A stretch of 22,407 nt of DNA, taken from a virus. The number at the start of each line of letters is the position of its first letter. Position 1 is the stretch's first letter. The stretch covers positions 1 to 22,407 of the IMG/VR virus record IMGVR_UViG_3300027782_000393, one strand, 5' to 3'. Of the stretch, positions 15,083 through 21,369 are shown piece by piece. Below the pieces are notes generated by a model. That model searched no databases. It was not told the DNA's origin and saw only the letters and a program-made list of their open reading frames with translations. The translations under genes and the position numbers were made by a program.

Positions 15083-15114
15083 CTTTGCTCCACGAACTTA
15101 TGGAGTCGAAATGA
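13708..15114 (+). CDS. C5-cytosine DNA methyltransferase (frame A of a dual-frame locus)
   Basis: The 468-residue protein carries the catalytic motifs of Dcm-type enzymes in order. Motif I is SLCAGYGGIDLGL (residues 11-23). Motif IV is PCQPFS with catalytic Cys85. Motif VI is ENV at 122-124. Motif VIII is QRKR at 161-164. Motif X is GNGVVPATATRAF starting at Gly445. The stretch between VIII and X, where target recognition lies, is a Ser/Gly/Asn-rich text with repeats such as VADSNNSG, VGNPNG, VGNAKHDG and LGNAES. It would methylate cytosine in phage or host DNA, probably to evade restriction. A second long frame covers 13703-15082 over the same DNA. The stop overlaps the next gene by ATGA. 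Enzyme identity is confident; activity of the recognition region is less so. Confidence 0.85.
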   Translation: MDTPQTITHVSLCAGYGGIDLGLKRAIPDLRTIAFSEIEGYACANLVAKMEAGLLDAAPIWTNLKTFPWSEFRGKVDILSGGYPCQPFSAAGKRLGTEDPRHLWPFIADGIRVMQPRLCFFENVEGHISLGLRAVIEELGSLGYETTWGIFSAREVGAPHQRKRAFILAHRKCARLEGWISGMQSESNGCGTPSNISESSNLLVNSIYNDGSDVCGVEHGKTKQSITSISSGNVADSNNSGSGQDQLLSELRTIGIEQSSRCSRLPSQSTKTREITVWSSRPGEPQHAWEPPRVVGNPNGINWSASASRRINDAEARSASEAVGNAKHDGSHGAETSRSNEANAGSWSKEESQVVEQCKGASGLGSEIRSILGNAESQRSSTQRPKYEGLSGELCFASASSEGIVSDRQAEPSLGRDADGSASGLDYAKLCVSSDNRTDELRLLGNGVVPATATRAFLTLLHELMESK

Positions 15115-15575
15115 TAATCACACTCAACGAAGCGGAGCAACGGCTCGCTAAGTTTTTGGCTAAGGGTCGCAGCGATGCTAATCGCGCCAGCAACACCCAG
15201 GACCGCAAAATGGGCAACCAGTCTGGCGAACTAACCGATCTTAATGGCATCGCAGCAGAGATCGCATTCTGCAAGATTCACAATGTCTATCCCGACCTTG
15301 AAATTAATGTTCACCCCGCCGCCGATTGCGTGCTGCACAGTGGTGAGGAGGTTGACGTTAAGACAACGCGGTACGCATCTGGCCGGCTGCTGGCGGTGCG
15401 CTGGAAGAAACCAAATGTGGATCTGTTCGCCCTTATGATTGGAGAGTTCCCGAGCTACCGCTACGCCGGGAGCATGACCGCGGCTGAATTATTAAAAGAC
15501 GAAAGATTGCGCGACTTTGGGCATGGCCTGGGGTATGCGGCAGACCAATCTGAATTGAACTATAAACAACCATGA
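15111..15575 (+). CDS. PD-(D/E)XK-type nuclease-like protein
   Basis: The 154-residue protein contains a helix GIAAEIAFCKIHNVY with Glu50 and then VDVKTT with Asp82-x-Lys84, the D-x-K core of the PD-(D/E)XK fold. Later text RLLAVRWKKPNVDLFALMIG and a Tyr-rich YRYAGSMTAAELL helix complete a small alpha/beta domain. Length is short but usual for single-domain phage nucleases of this fold. The start is set by an ATGA overlap with the methyltransferase stop, so methylase and nuclease-like protein are translated together. That pairing recalls a restriction-modification arrangement, but there is no recognisable restriction family and phages use such nucleases for replication or degradation of host DNA. 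Catalytic fold is likely; role uncertain. Confidence 0.6.
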   Translation: MIITLNEAEQRLAKFLAKGRSDANRASNTQDRKMGNQSGELTDLNGIAAEIAFCKIHNVYPDLEINVHPAADCVLHSGEEVDVKTTRYASGRLLAVRWKKPNVDLFALMIGEFPSYRYAGSMTAAELLKDERLRDFGHGLGYAADQSELNYKQP

Positions 15576-16192
15576 ATAAATCCATACCTCAACACACCTA
15601 CGGTCTCGTCGATCAAGGCATCTTGCGCGGTGTAACCGAAGACACGCGCTGGTACGAGCGGTGCGTAATATTTGGCGTCACCTCGATTCCAAGTCGCGCT
15701 CTGCACTTCTCGATTCTCTGCGAGTCTGGCGCACAGTGGGCCAGGATACCGCTGCACAAACTACGCCATGAGCGGCCCACCACAGATCGTATCCACGATC
15801 TGCCACAGCTACAAAGTTGGGACTGTCACGGCTGGGACTTTTGTGTCACGCAGTACGAATACTTGCGCGAGATGGGGTGCCAGTACAAAAACCGCAACGG
15901 TGAGATGGTCCCAGCATCGTACTGGTTTACTTTGGATCATACGGACAACGGCTACAGTCAGTATCCCCCTGAACATAAGTGCTATCACCTACTTTTGCTG
16001 GAGGACGGATCGGGTCAGATTGCAGCGCAACCTAACAATAGAATCCTGTGGCGGGACGACAGCTTTGTGCGGCCAAACCCAACCCAGATTGCGGAGTACC
16101 AGGTGATGCCAGAGAAGACGTGGCACGCGGAGTTGGGACTAAATGCGGACTTTACTAAGATAATTAACGAGCCAACGGATGCCAGCAAATGA
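15572..16192 (+). CDS. Conserved-looking phage protein of unknown function
   Basis: The 206-residue soluble protein is rich in Trp, Tyr, His and Cys. Recognisable runs are QSWDCHGWDF, YEYLREMGC, YWFTLDHTDNGY, YPPEHKCYHLLLL and QPNNRILWRDDSF. I recall similar blocks in uncharacterised phage proteins but no function. The Pro/Glu/His-rich centre with a His-Lys-x-x-H element could bind metal, which is speculative. It starts in an ATGA overlap with the nuclease-like gene, so it shares the methylase operon. It ends before a 158-base intergenic region with dyads. The His, Cys and Tyr distribution does not match an enzyme signature I can name. Confidence 0.7.
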   Translation: MNKSIPQHTYGLVDQGILRGVTEDTRWYERCVIFGVTSIPSRALHFSILCESGAQWARIPLHKLRHERPTTDRIHDLPQLQSWDCHGWDFCVTQYEYLREMGCQYKNRNGEMVPASYWFTLDHTDNGYSQYPPEHKCYHLLLLEDGSGQIAAQPNNRILWRDDSFVRPNPTQIAEYQVMPEKTWHAELGLNADFTKIINEPTDASK

Positions 16193-16277
16193 TCGCCACA
16201 CCATTTTCGTGCCGTCACGAAATTGATAGCATTTTAATTCCATCGAATTCGACGGGTTTAGAAATAATTCATCACGC

Positions 16278-16347
16278 TGAGTAAATTGACTCATAGTACT
16301 ATAGTACTCCTCCTAAGGTATACAGTTAAAAAACTCCCCCTAAGTAG
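16278..16347 (+). promoter_or_regulatory. Intergenic control region: 14-bp palindrome, small stem and direct repeats before the helicase
   Basis: The 16193-16350 gap holds no gene on +. It contains a stem TGAGT (16278-16282) with ACTCA (16289-16293) and a perfect 14-base palindrome AGTACTATAGTACT (16295-16308). Two 12-base direct repeats lie at 16306-16317 (ACTCCTCCTAAG) and 16333-16344 (ACTCCCCCTAAG), with one mismatch. A TTGACT lies at 16286-16291, but no well-spaced -10 was found. It looks like an operator/leader for the helicase operon. Confidence 0.45.
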
Positions 16348-16350
16348 TAA

Positions 16351-17451
16351 ATGAATCTTAGACCATACCAAGTCCGCGCAGTAGATTTCTGTGTTGGCCG
16401 CGCCAGAGCGTTCGTTGTCGCTCCAGCGGGATCAGGCAAGACCATCATCGCCGCGGCTGCCATCAAGAGCGGAATGCAGTCAGACTCACCGGCAGCGTTC
16501 ACCGATCAGGCTCGCATCGTCTGGCTGGCCAATACCCGTGAGCAGGTCCAGCAGGCTCTGGACGCGGCAGACAAGTTTGGGATTAAGATCGAGGCGCACT
16601 GCGTAGCGGCGCAACCCGACTGCTCATCGGCGCACGTTATTATCGTTGACGAGTGTCACCACCTCCCGGCGGCCACTTGGTTACAGATTGTCACCGACTC
16701 AAACGCGGTCATCTGGGGCTTCTCCGCCACTCCCTTCGGTGACGACCCAGAGCGCAATGCCACACTCAAGAAATTCTTTGGCGAGAATAATTTTGTTACC
16801 ATCCCGCGTCAGGAGGTTCTCGACGGTGGATCGATCACTGCCGGCGAGGTCTACGTTCACGACCTAGATGAGCCTGGTCAGTTTGATTACTCAATTAACG
16901 ATCAGACCGTGATCGAGACGATGCGTCGATGCCGGCGTTACCCAATGATACCAATCGACACGCACCAAAGCCGCGCTCGGTGGCAGTTCACGGCTGAAGC
17001 GATCCGCAACAATCACAAGCGCAACTACACGATAGCAAAGTTGGCCAACGATTCCCCGCAATCTGTGCTGGTCTTGGTCTCCACCGTAGAGCACGGCGAA
17101 TTCCTCCAGCTCGCAATCCACGACTCCACGCTCGTCCATGCCAAGATACCCAAGAAGAAGCGCAAGGCCACCATCGAGGCATTCCGGGACGGCACGCTCC
17201 GCTGCATGATTGCAACCTCACTAGCTGACGAAGGTCTTGACGTACCACGCGCTGCTGTGCTCATACTCGCATCAGGTGGAAGGTCAGCAGGAAAAATTGA
17301 GCAGCGTACAGGGCGCGTCATGAGGCCACACGCTGACAAAGATTTCGGCACCGTCCACGATTTCAAGGACCGCGGCGCATCGCTCGCACATTTTCAATTT
17401 CTATCTCGCATAAAAACCTATAAAAAACTTGGCTACAAAATTCATCCATGA
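16351..17451 (+). CDS. Superfamily 2 DEAD/DEAH-type helicase
   Basis: The 366-residue protein has motif I APAGSGKT (Lys30), motif II D100-E-C-H103 with another His, motif III S125-A-T127, a Val/Ile-rich VLVLVS segment opening domain 2, CMIATSLADEGLDVP as motif V, and motif VI Q318-RTGR-V-M-R. This is the phage-type SF2 helicase resembling the RecG/UvsW/DEAD group, compact enough to lack accessory domains. It should unwind or remodel DNA during replication or recombination, using ATP. It starts after the dyad-rich gap and ends in an ATGA overlap with the next small gene. No Shine-Dalgarno is seen. Enzyme class is secure; the exact substrate is not. Confidence 0.9.
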   Translation: MNLRPYQVRAVDFCVGRARAFVVAPAGSGKTIIAAAAIKSGMQSDSPAAFTDQARIVWLANTREQVQQALDAADKFGIKIEAHCVAAQPDCSSAHVIIVDECHHLPAATWLQIVTDSNAVIWGFSATPFGDDPERNATLKKFFGENNFVTIPRQEVLDGGSITAGEVYVHDLDEPGQFDYSINDQTVIETMRRCRRYPMIPIDTHQSRARWQFTAEAIRNNHKRNYTIAKLANDSPQSVLVLVSTVEHGEFLQLAIHDSTLVHAKIPKKKRKATIEAFRDGTLRCMIATSLADEGLDVPRAAVLILASGGRSAGKIEQRTGRVMRPHADKDFGTVHDFKDRGASLAHFQFLSRIKTYKKLGYKIHP

Positions 17452-17585
17452 TCTTACGCTGCCCCCACTGCTCAGAAGTTATGATCGTCAACCCGGCGGC
17501 CATGCTCGGGGCGATCAAAACTAAGAAGAAAGCCCGTCAGTCGCGCATCAACGGCGCAAAGGGCGGGAGGCCCAAAAAGAAATGA
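17448..17585 (+). CDS. 45-residue protein with CxxC and basic AT-hook-like tail
   Basis: A short frame beginning MILRCPHCSEVMIV has a single C-x-x-C (Cys5, Cys8), as in half a zinc ribbon, and so probably dimerises or is incomplete. From residue 24 it is strongly basic (KTKKKARQSR), ending GAKGGRPKKK, which resembles an AT-hook or nucleic-acid-binding tail. It is bounded by ATGA overlaps on both sides (helicase stop 17451, next start 17582), strong evidence that it is translated. It is probably a DNA- or RNA-binding accessory of the helicase operon. No named family. Confidence 0.7.
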   Translation: MILRCPHCSEVMIVNPAAMLGAIKTKKKARQSRINGAKGGRPKKK

Positions 17586-17839
17586 GCGACTCACCGGAAT
17601 CGAATTGCATGAGAACCTTCGAGTTCCTCATGAAAAAGTACAAGGACGAGATTGACCTCGACCTTAAAGTGCAGGGGAGCCACCCAGACCAGAAAGAGCA
17701 CGACGCAATTTACAAGCTGTACTACGATAAAAAATTAACCATCCAGCAGATCAGCATCCGCTACCACCGCTCAAAGGCTTTCGTATCCAAGATAGTTAAC
17801 CGCAAACACAAATTATATAAACATGAAACCGGACAATAA
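17582..17839 (+). CDS. Small helix-turn-helix protein
   Basis: The 85-residue protein has an acidic N-terminal half and, from about residue 44, a HTH-like sequence: IYKLYYDKKLTIQQISIRY followed by a recognition-type helix RSKAFVSKIVNRK. The pattern fits sigma-region-4 or homeodomain-like HTH proteins of small size. It could act as a transcriptional regulator of the replication genes or recognise an origin. It starts in an ATGA overlap and overlaps the next gene by 17 bases. DNA-binding is inferred from the helix pattern alone. Confidence 0.6.
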   Translation: MSDSPESNCMRTFEFLMKKYKDEIDLDLKVQGSHPDQKEHDAIYKLYYDKKLTIQQISIRYHRSKAFVSKIVNRKHKLYKHETGQ

Positions 17840-18374
17840 TTACTTCATCGTCTCAGATTTATTTCTGAAAGAATACTCCGACCTCGTTGTCTCGCCACCG
17901 AACCCCGCAGACTACGACGACATCTTTAAGGTCAGCGGATCGAGCAACATCACGGTGCGCGACTGCACTATCAACCCGAATGGCGGCAACCGCGAGGACG
18001 GCGTGGATATTATGCGTTACTCAAAGTACGTTGAATTCAACTGGTGCAAGGTTGGCGCCGGCAAAAAGTACGGCTTCACAATCAAGGGCGGATCAAACAA
18101 CGTAACACTGCGCGACTGCACCATCACCCGCGGCGGCGGTAACTGGGAGCGCGTCGACATCGACATTGGCAACTGGTCCACCACCACGCCGGCCAAGACT
18201 GGCACAGTGACCATTGACCACGTCACGCGCACCGACGGCAAACCTGTCCGCGTCCGCGTAGGCTGGGCAGAGCAGCCGGTCATCATCGGACCCAAGGTCC
18301 ACATTCTTTTCTGGCAGAGCCTCGGACTGAAGGTCTACTGCCTCTTCCGCCGCGCACTCCTCAAGTTATCATGA
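17823..18374 (+). CDS. Right-handed beta-helix (pectate-lyase-like) repeat protein in the replication operon
   Basis: The 183-residue protein has a series of beta-helix rungs: VSGSSNITVRDCTINPN, VDIMRYSKYVEFNWCKV, FTIKGGSNNVTLRDCTI, VDIDIGNW, TGTVTIDHV. Repeated asparagine/serine turns and CTI ends mark parallel beta-helix proteins. Such folds are typical of tailspikes, polysaccharide lyases and other carbohydrate-binding proteins, yet this gene sits between an HTH protein and a small phage protein in a replication region. It has no signal peptide. A hydrophobic ILFWQSLGLKVYCLFRRALL tail could anchor or oligomerise it. It overlaps its neighbour at the 5' end by 17 bases and the next gene by ATGA. 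The fold is likely; the substrate is unknown. Confidence 0.65.
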   Translation: MKPDNNYFIVSDLFLKEYSDLVVSPPNPADYDDIFKVSGSSNITVRDCTINPNGGNREDGVDIMRYSKYVEFNWCKVGAGKKYGFTIKGGSNNVTLRDCTITRGGGNWERVDIDIGNWSTTTPAKTGTVTIDHVTRTDGKPVRVRVGWAEQPVIIGPKVHILFWQSLGLKVYCLFRRALLKLS

Positions 18375-18583
18375 ACGGAAAGGGCGACTCACCACGCAAC
18401 TGCTTCTCGGAAGCGTACCGCAACAACCACGACCACATCTTTAAATGCAAAAGTCAGAAGACAAAAAAGACCAACTCATCGGACGCGCAGCCATCGCGCT
18501 TGTGCTGTCACACGAAAACTCATGCGGACGCGCCCTCACCATCGACGAGGCAATGTTCGTTAGCCAAACCATCGTTGACCTAA
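18371..18583 (+). CDS. GKGDSPR-type small phage protein running on over the next gene
   Basis: This frame begins MNGKGDSPRNCFSEAY and continues NNHDHIF, a short phage motif that I recall as a free-standing protein of about 25-45 residues ending near DxIF plus a basic tail. Here the frame continues past that point for about 45 residues of Ser/Lys/Thr-rich text to 18583, overlapping the next gene for 139 bases. The ATGA overlap with the beta-helix stop supports the start. The extension is probably the result of a lost stop. The N-terminal 25 residues are the supported part; the tail is doubtful. Confidence 0.55.
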   Translation: MNGKGDSPRNCFSEAYRNNHDHIFKCKSQKTKKTNSSDAQPSRLCCHTKTHADAPSPSTRQCSLAKPSLT

Positions 18584-18630
18584 TCGAACACGGCCACCCA
18601 GAACTCAAAGAAGATATCACGCGGAACTGA
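18445..18630 (+). CDS. Small acidic-helical unknown protein
   Basis: The 61-residue protein has a balanced, helical composition: MQKSEDKKDQLIG, RAAIALVLSHENSC, a LTIDEAMFVSQTIVDLIEH helix and an acidic/Lys tail. It looks like a genuine soluble alpha-helical protein, more natural than the overlapping tail of the GKGDSPR-type frame. Its start lies within the preceding gene, and it ends 16 bases before the primase-helicase start, so it belongs to the same transcript. No family is recognised. Confidence 0.6.
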   Translation: MQKSEDKKDQLIGRAAIALVLSHENSCGRALTIDEAMFVSQTIVDLIEHGHPELKEDITRN

Positions 18631-18646
18631 ACCCTCCGCTCACTCC

Positions 18647-20437
18647 ATGACAACAATCGAACGCGCCAGACTCTATCTGGCATCCTGTCCGCCTGCCATC
18701 TCTGGCTCCAGCGGTCACAACGCAACCTTCACCGTGGCAACCGCGCTGGTCCACGGCTTCTCTCTGTCCCGTGCAGACGCACTCACGCTGATTAATGAGT
18801 TCAACCTACGCTGCACACCACCGTGGAGCGAGCGCGAACTCATCCACAAGGTCGACCAGGCCGAGAAGACTGCGCACGATAAGCCCCGCGGTCACCTAAT
18901 GGCGTCCAACTTTACGCCGGCGTCTAGCGTCAAGAGTTGCGTGTCGCCCAGCGGCAAGTTCGTGGCCAACCGGTGTCAGAATGTAACCATTTCGACGGCC
19001 AAGGAGAGCGGCTTCGACGCGACCAAGAAGTTCCTCACCACAATTTTCTCACCCGACGACTGGATCTGCATCACGAACGACGCGACCTACGACCTTGAGC
19101 ACGACAAGTACAACCCCGCCAGCAACGGCACGTTCATGCCACTGTCAAAGTGGTTGGATTTCTTTCCCGACTCCATGTGGAAGAATACGAACCAAGGCGC
19201 ATGGATACGCATCAATCCCACCAAGCCCGACCTGTTTACCGGCAGCGACAAGAACGTCTCAGCCTACCGTCACGTCCTAATTGAATTTGATTCCAGACCC
19301 AAGGCCGAGCAGATCGACATCATCACACGCTGCCAGCTTCCGGTGGCGGCGGTCATCGACTCCGGTGGCAAAAGTGTACACGCCTGGGTGCGCGTTGACG
19401 CCACTGACGCCAGTGAGTGGGAACAGCGACGTGACAAAGTGTACGACTACCTAGCTGACGTTGCACCTGATCCTAAAAATAAGAATCCATCACGTTTCTC
19501 GCGCCTTCCCGGCATCATGCGTGGAGCTTCAGAGCAGAGCCTGATCGCACTGAACATTGGCCAGCCTACATGGCAGCAGTGGATAGACTGGCGTGACCAG
19601 AATGAATTAGAGGAACCCACCAAGCCTAGCGACCTCATCGCCTACGACACCGACAACGACCCGAACAATGTGCTGGGCAATCGCTGGCTCTGTCGCGGCG
19701 GGTCGATGACAATCGTCGGACAGTCCGGTGTGGGCAAGTCATCGTTTGCGATGCAGCTAGGTCTTACCATCGCGCTAGGCAAACCATTCTTTGGCATCGC
19801 GCCGATCAGACCTTTGCGCGTTGCAATGGTGCAGGCAGAGAACGACACCGGAGATATGGCAGAGGCACTCAAGGGCGTCATCGCCGGGATGCGTCTGGGC
19901 GGCGCAGATATAGTCACGTTGGACGAGAATGTGCGTTTCTATGATGAGACCGTGAAGACCGGCTCGGAGTTCATCAAGCTGGCTCGATCAATCATAACCA
20001 AGCACAGGGCAGACGTGATCATCGTGGACCCGCTGTTGAGTTACGCCGGCGACGACATCTCCGAGCAGAGTTTCATGAGCAGCTTCCTCCGCAACCAGCT
20101 CAATCCTGTGCTACAGGAGACGGGCTGCTGCTGGGTCTGGCTGCACCACATGCCGAAGCCGCACAAGGGTGAGCAGGCCAAGGGGACCACCTCGGATCTG
20201 GCCTACGCCGGCGCAGGTTCAGCGGACCTGACTAACTGGTCGCGTGAGGTTGCGGTGCTACAGCGCGAGTCAGACGAGCAGGTCTACTCATTCACGCTCA
20301 CCAAACGCGGCAAGCGCAGCGGCATGATCGACGCGATGGGCAACCCGACCAGCGTGGCCCGGCTTAGGCACTCAAGCACCGGCATCTGCTGGGAGTACGC
20401 CCCACCTGCAATGTTCACCGCGAGGCCAATCAAATGA
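18647..20437 (+). CDS. PrimPol-type primase fused to RecA-like replicative helicase
   Basis: The 596-residue protein has three parts. Residues 1-85 form a helical domain with PPAISGSSGHNATF and PPWSERELIHKV, a block often linked to primase-helicases. Residues ~190-310 resemble an archaeo-eukaryotic primase-polymerase: IEFD with Glu213 and Asp215, an SVH motif with His245 (SGGKSVHAW), and SRFSRLPGI. Residues ~340-596 are a RecA/RepA-like ATPase: Walker A GQSGVGKSS with Lys364, Walker B IIVDP with Asp461, and WLHHMP as a sensor-like segment. It should prime and unwind phage DNA in replication. It overlaps the next gene by ATGA. No DNA polymerase gene is visible here, so it may rely on the host's or one outside the window. 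Confidence 0.85.
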   Translation: MTTIERARLYLASCPPAISGSSGHNATFTVATALVHGFSLSRADALTLINEFNLRCTPPWSERELIHKVDQAEKTAHDKPRGHLMASNFTPASSVKSCVSPSGKFVANRCQNVTISTAKESGFDATKKFLTTIFSPDDWICITNDATYDLEHDKYNPASNGTFMPLSKWLDFFPDSMWKNTNQGAWIRINPTKPDLFTGSDKNVSAYRHVLIEFDSRPKAEQIDIITRCQLPVAAVIDSGGKSVHAWVRVDATDASEWEQRRDKVYDYLADVAPDPKNKNPSRFSRLPGIMRGASEQSLIALNIGQPTWQQWIDWRDQNELEEPTKPSDLIAYDTDNDPNNVLGNRWLCRGGSMTIVGQSGVGKSSFAMQLGLTIALGKPFFGIAPIRPLRVAMVQAENDTGDMAEALKGVIAGMRLGGADIVTLDENVRFYDETVKTGSEFIKLARSIITKHRADVIIVDPLLSYAGDDISEQSFMSSFLRNQLNPVLQETGCCWVWLHHMPKPHKGEQAKGTTSDLAYAGAGSADLTNWSREVAVLQRESDEQVYSFTLTKRGKRSGMIDAMGNPTSVARLRHSSTGICWEYAPPAMFTARPIK

Positions 20438-20802
20438 AGTCCGACAAATTTAGGTTTATGCCACCGCTCGGACACGACCGCGTGTTCATTCGATCCGAGG
20501 TGCTGGCGCACATAGCGGAGATCACCGGCCAGTCCATTGAGCAGACCGCACGCACCTTTCACTACCTCAGAAACAAGGGCCACCTGGTGTTCAACAGCCG
20601 CACCCGGAAGTGGTCCGGTGCCGAGTACATTCCAACCGAAGATGACGGCCAATTTAGGGCTAGGGTGGCTTCCGAGATCGCGGAACTGCGCAAGATCTGC
20701 AAGGAAAACTTAGCGAAGTGCAGGGGTCTGCAAGCCGCTAATGATATTATAGTTGAGAACTTCAATGCCTTGGTAAGTCACGTTAACCAGAAAAAAGGAT
20801 GA
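20434..20802 (+). CDS. Winged-helix-like protein with C-terminal coiled coil
   Basis: The 122-residue protein starts in an ATGA overlap with the primase-helicase. Residues ~18-60 look like a winged-helix/HTH unit: VFIRSEVLAHIAEITGQ, TARTFHYLRNKGHLVF, then a short beta wing. Residues ~70-115 form a helical region with Glu/Lys/Leu repeats (EIAELRKICKENLAKC) suited to dimerisation. It is the last gene of the right-hand + operon and could regulate or load the helicase. It ends at a tandem 11-bp repeat. DNA binding is inferred, not shown. Confidence 0.6.
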   Translation: MKSDKFRFMPPLGHDRVFIRSEVLAHIAEITGQSIEQTARTFHYLRNKGHLVFNSRTRKWSGAEYIPTEDDGQFRARVASEIAELRKICKENLAKCRGLQAANDIIVENFNALVSHVNQKKG

Positions 20803-20818
20803 CGATAGGATGACGATA
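20797..20818 (+). repeat. Tandem 11-bp repeat across the last + gene's stop
   Basis: GGATGACGATA occurs twice in tandem (20797-20807 and 20808-20818) and is followed by GGGTGA. The stop codon of the winged-helix-like gene lies inside the first unit. It may be a slippage duplication or a binding site. Confidence 0.6.
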
Positions 20819-20849
20819 GGGTGATTTAGGGGGCTATGTGTGGGGGCTG

Positions 20850-20890
20850 CCTCTCCTAAAGGAGAGGGTAAGGTTCCCCCTCTCGCTTTT
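20850..20890 (+). terminator. Two mutually exclusive hairpins, the second followed by GCTTTT
   Basis: CCTCTCC (20850-20856) pairs with GGAGAGG (20861-20867) around TAAA. Alternatively GAGAGGG (20862-20868) pairs with CCCTCTC (20878-20884), followed by GCTTTT. The two stems share the middle strand, as in an attenuator. Located after the last + gene, this is most simply an imperfect + terminator. Confidence 0.45.
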
Positions 20891-20943
20891 AGGCGACGGG
20901 GTCACCATCAAACAAATAAAAAGGCACGGAAGTTTGGGTGCAT

Positions 20944-20972
20944 AAAAAAGCCCAACCATTGAAGATTGGGCT
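20944..20972 (-). terminator. Rho-independent terminator of the minus-strand cassette
   Basis: Read on the minus strand, AGCCCAA (20972-20966) pairs with TTGGGCT (20955-20949) around a ten-base loop and is followed by a T run ending at 20944. It lies about 50 bases downstream of the minus-strand gene ending at 21023, as expected for its terminator. A second small hairpin, GCGGG/CCCGC, sits at 20983-21002 between them. Confidence 0.75.
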
Positions 20973-21022
20973 GGTGGTACTCGCGGGAGGTTAAAACCCC
21001 GCAAATCGCTTAGAATGGCGTT

Positions 21023-21145
21023 CTAGGGGCTATCTGAGTTGATGTCGTCATCGATCTGTTTACCGTACCAGATGACGGTCAGCGCAGCCCACGCTACGCC
21101 AACGATGATGGCACCAGCTAAGATTATAGATGCGAGCGCGATCAT
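21023..21145 (-). CDS. 40-residue single-pass membrane protein
   Basis: A minus-strand frame begins with an ATG in ATGA overlap with the preceding gene's stop and encodes a hydrophobic segment (IALASIILAGAIIVGVAW, then LTVIW), followed by a polar KQIDDDINSDSP tail. One membrane span with an acidic C terminus outside or in the cytoplasm is expected. It is the third member of a three-gene cassette that ends at the hairpin terminator at 20944-20972. A role as a spanin, antiholin or superinfection protein can only be guessed. Confidence 0.7.
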   Translation of the reverse strand: MIALASIILAGAIIVGVAWAALTVIWYGKQIDDDINSDSP

Positions 21146-21369
21146 TTGGCGGCCTTCCTGTTGCGTTCCACAATCATTGCGTCTGCTATTTCATAAGCCG
21201 CGTATCCTATCCAAGTACTTGCTCCGATAGGGTCTTTTGGAGCAATTCCAATTATGGCCTGCCCAGCAAAATAGTCGCGCAGGGTCATGCCCTTGTAACC
21301 CGATCCGTATTTTGGTTCAATAAGAAGAGTTGGAAAAGCTGGTCCGCCGCCGTCGATGATAGTACTCAT
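21142..21369 (-). CDS. Phage protein of the GGPAFP/GMTLRDYFAGQ type
   Basis: The 75-residue product starts MSTIIDGGGPAFP at the ATG in ATGA overlap with the upstream gene; an upstream in-frame ATG at 21384 is less likely. The middle block GMTLRDYFAGQAI and the end AAYEIADAMIVERNRKAAK match a small phage family that I recall with GGxAFP near the N terminus and a ADAMxxER tail. Its function is unknown, and it is common in phage accessory regions. It overlaps the 40-residue membrane gene downstream by four bases, so the cassette is translationally coupled. Confidence 0.8.
   Translation of the reverse strand: MSTIIDGGGPAFPTLLIEPKYGSGYKGMTLRDYFAGQAIIGIAPKDPIGASTWIGYAAYEIADAMIVERNRKAAK

Noticed and set aside
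16139-16294. 51-codon minus frame (MSQFTQRDELFL) opposite the end of the 15572 gene
   Set aside because: An AGGAGG lies upstream but at poor spacing (14 bases), and the frame overlaps a supported gene antisense; probably chance.
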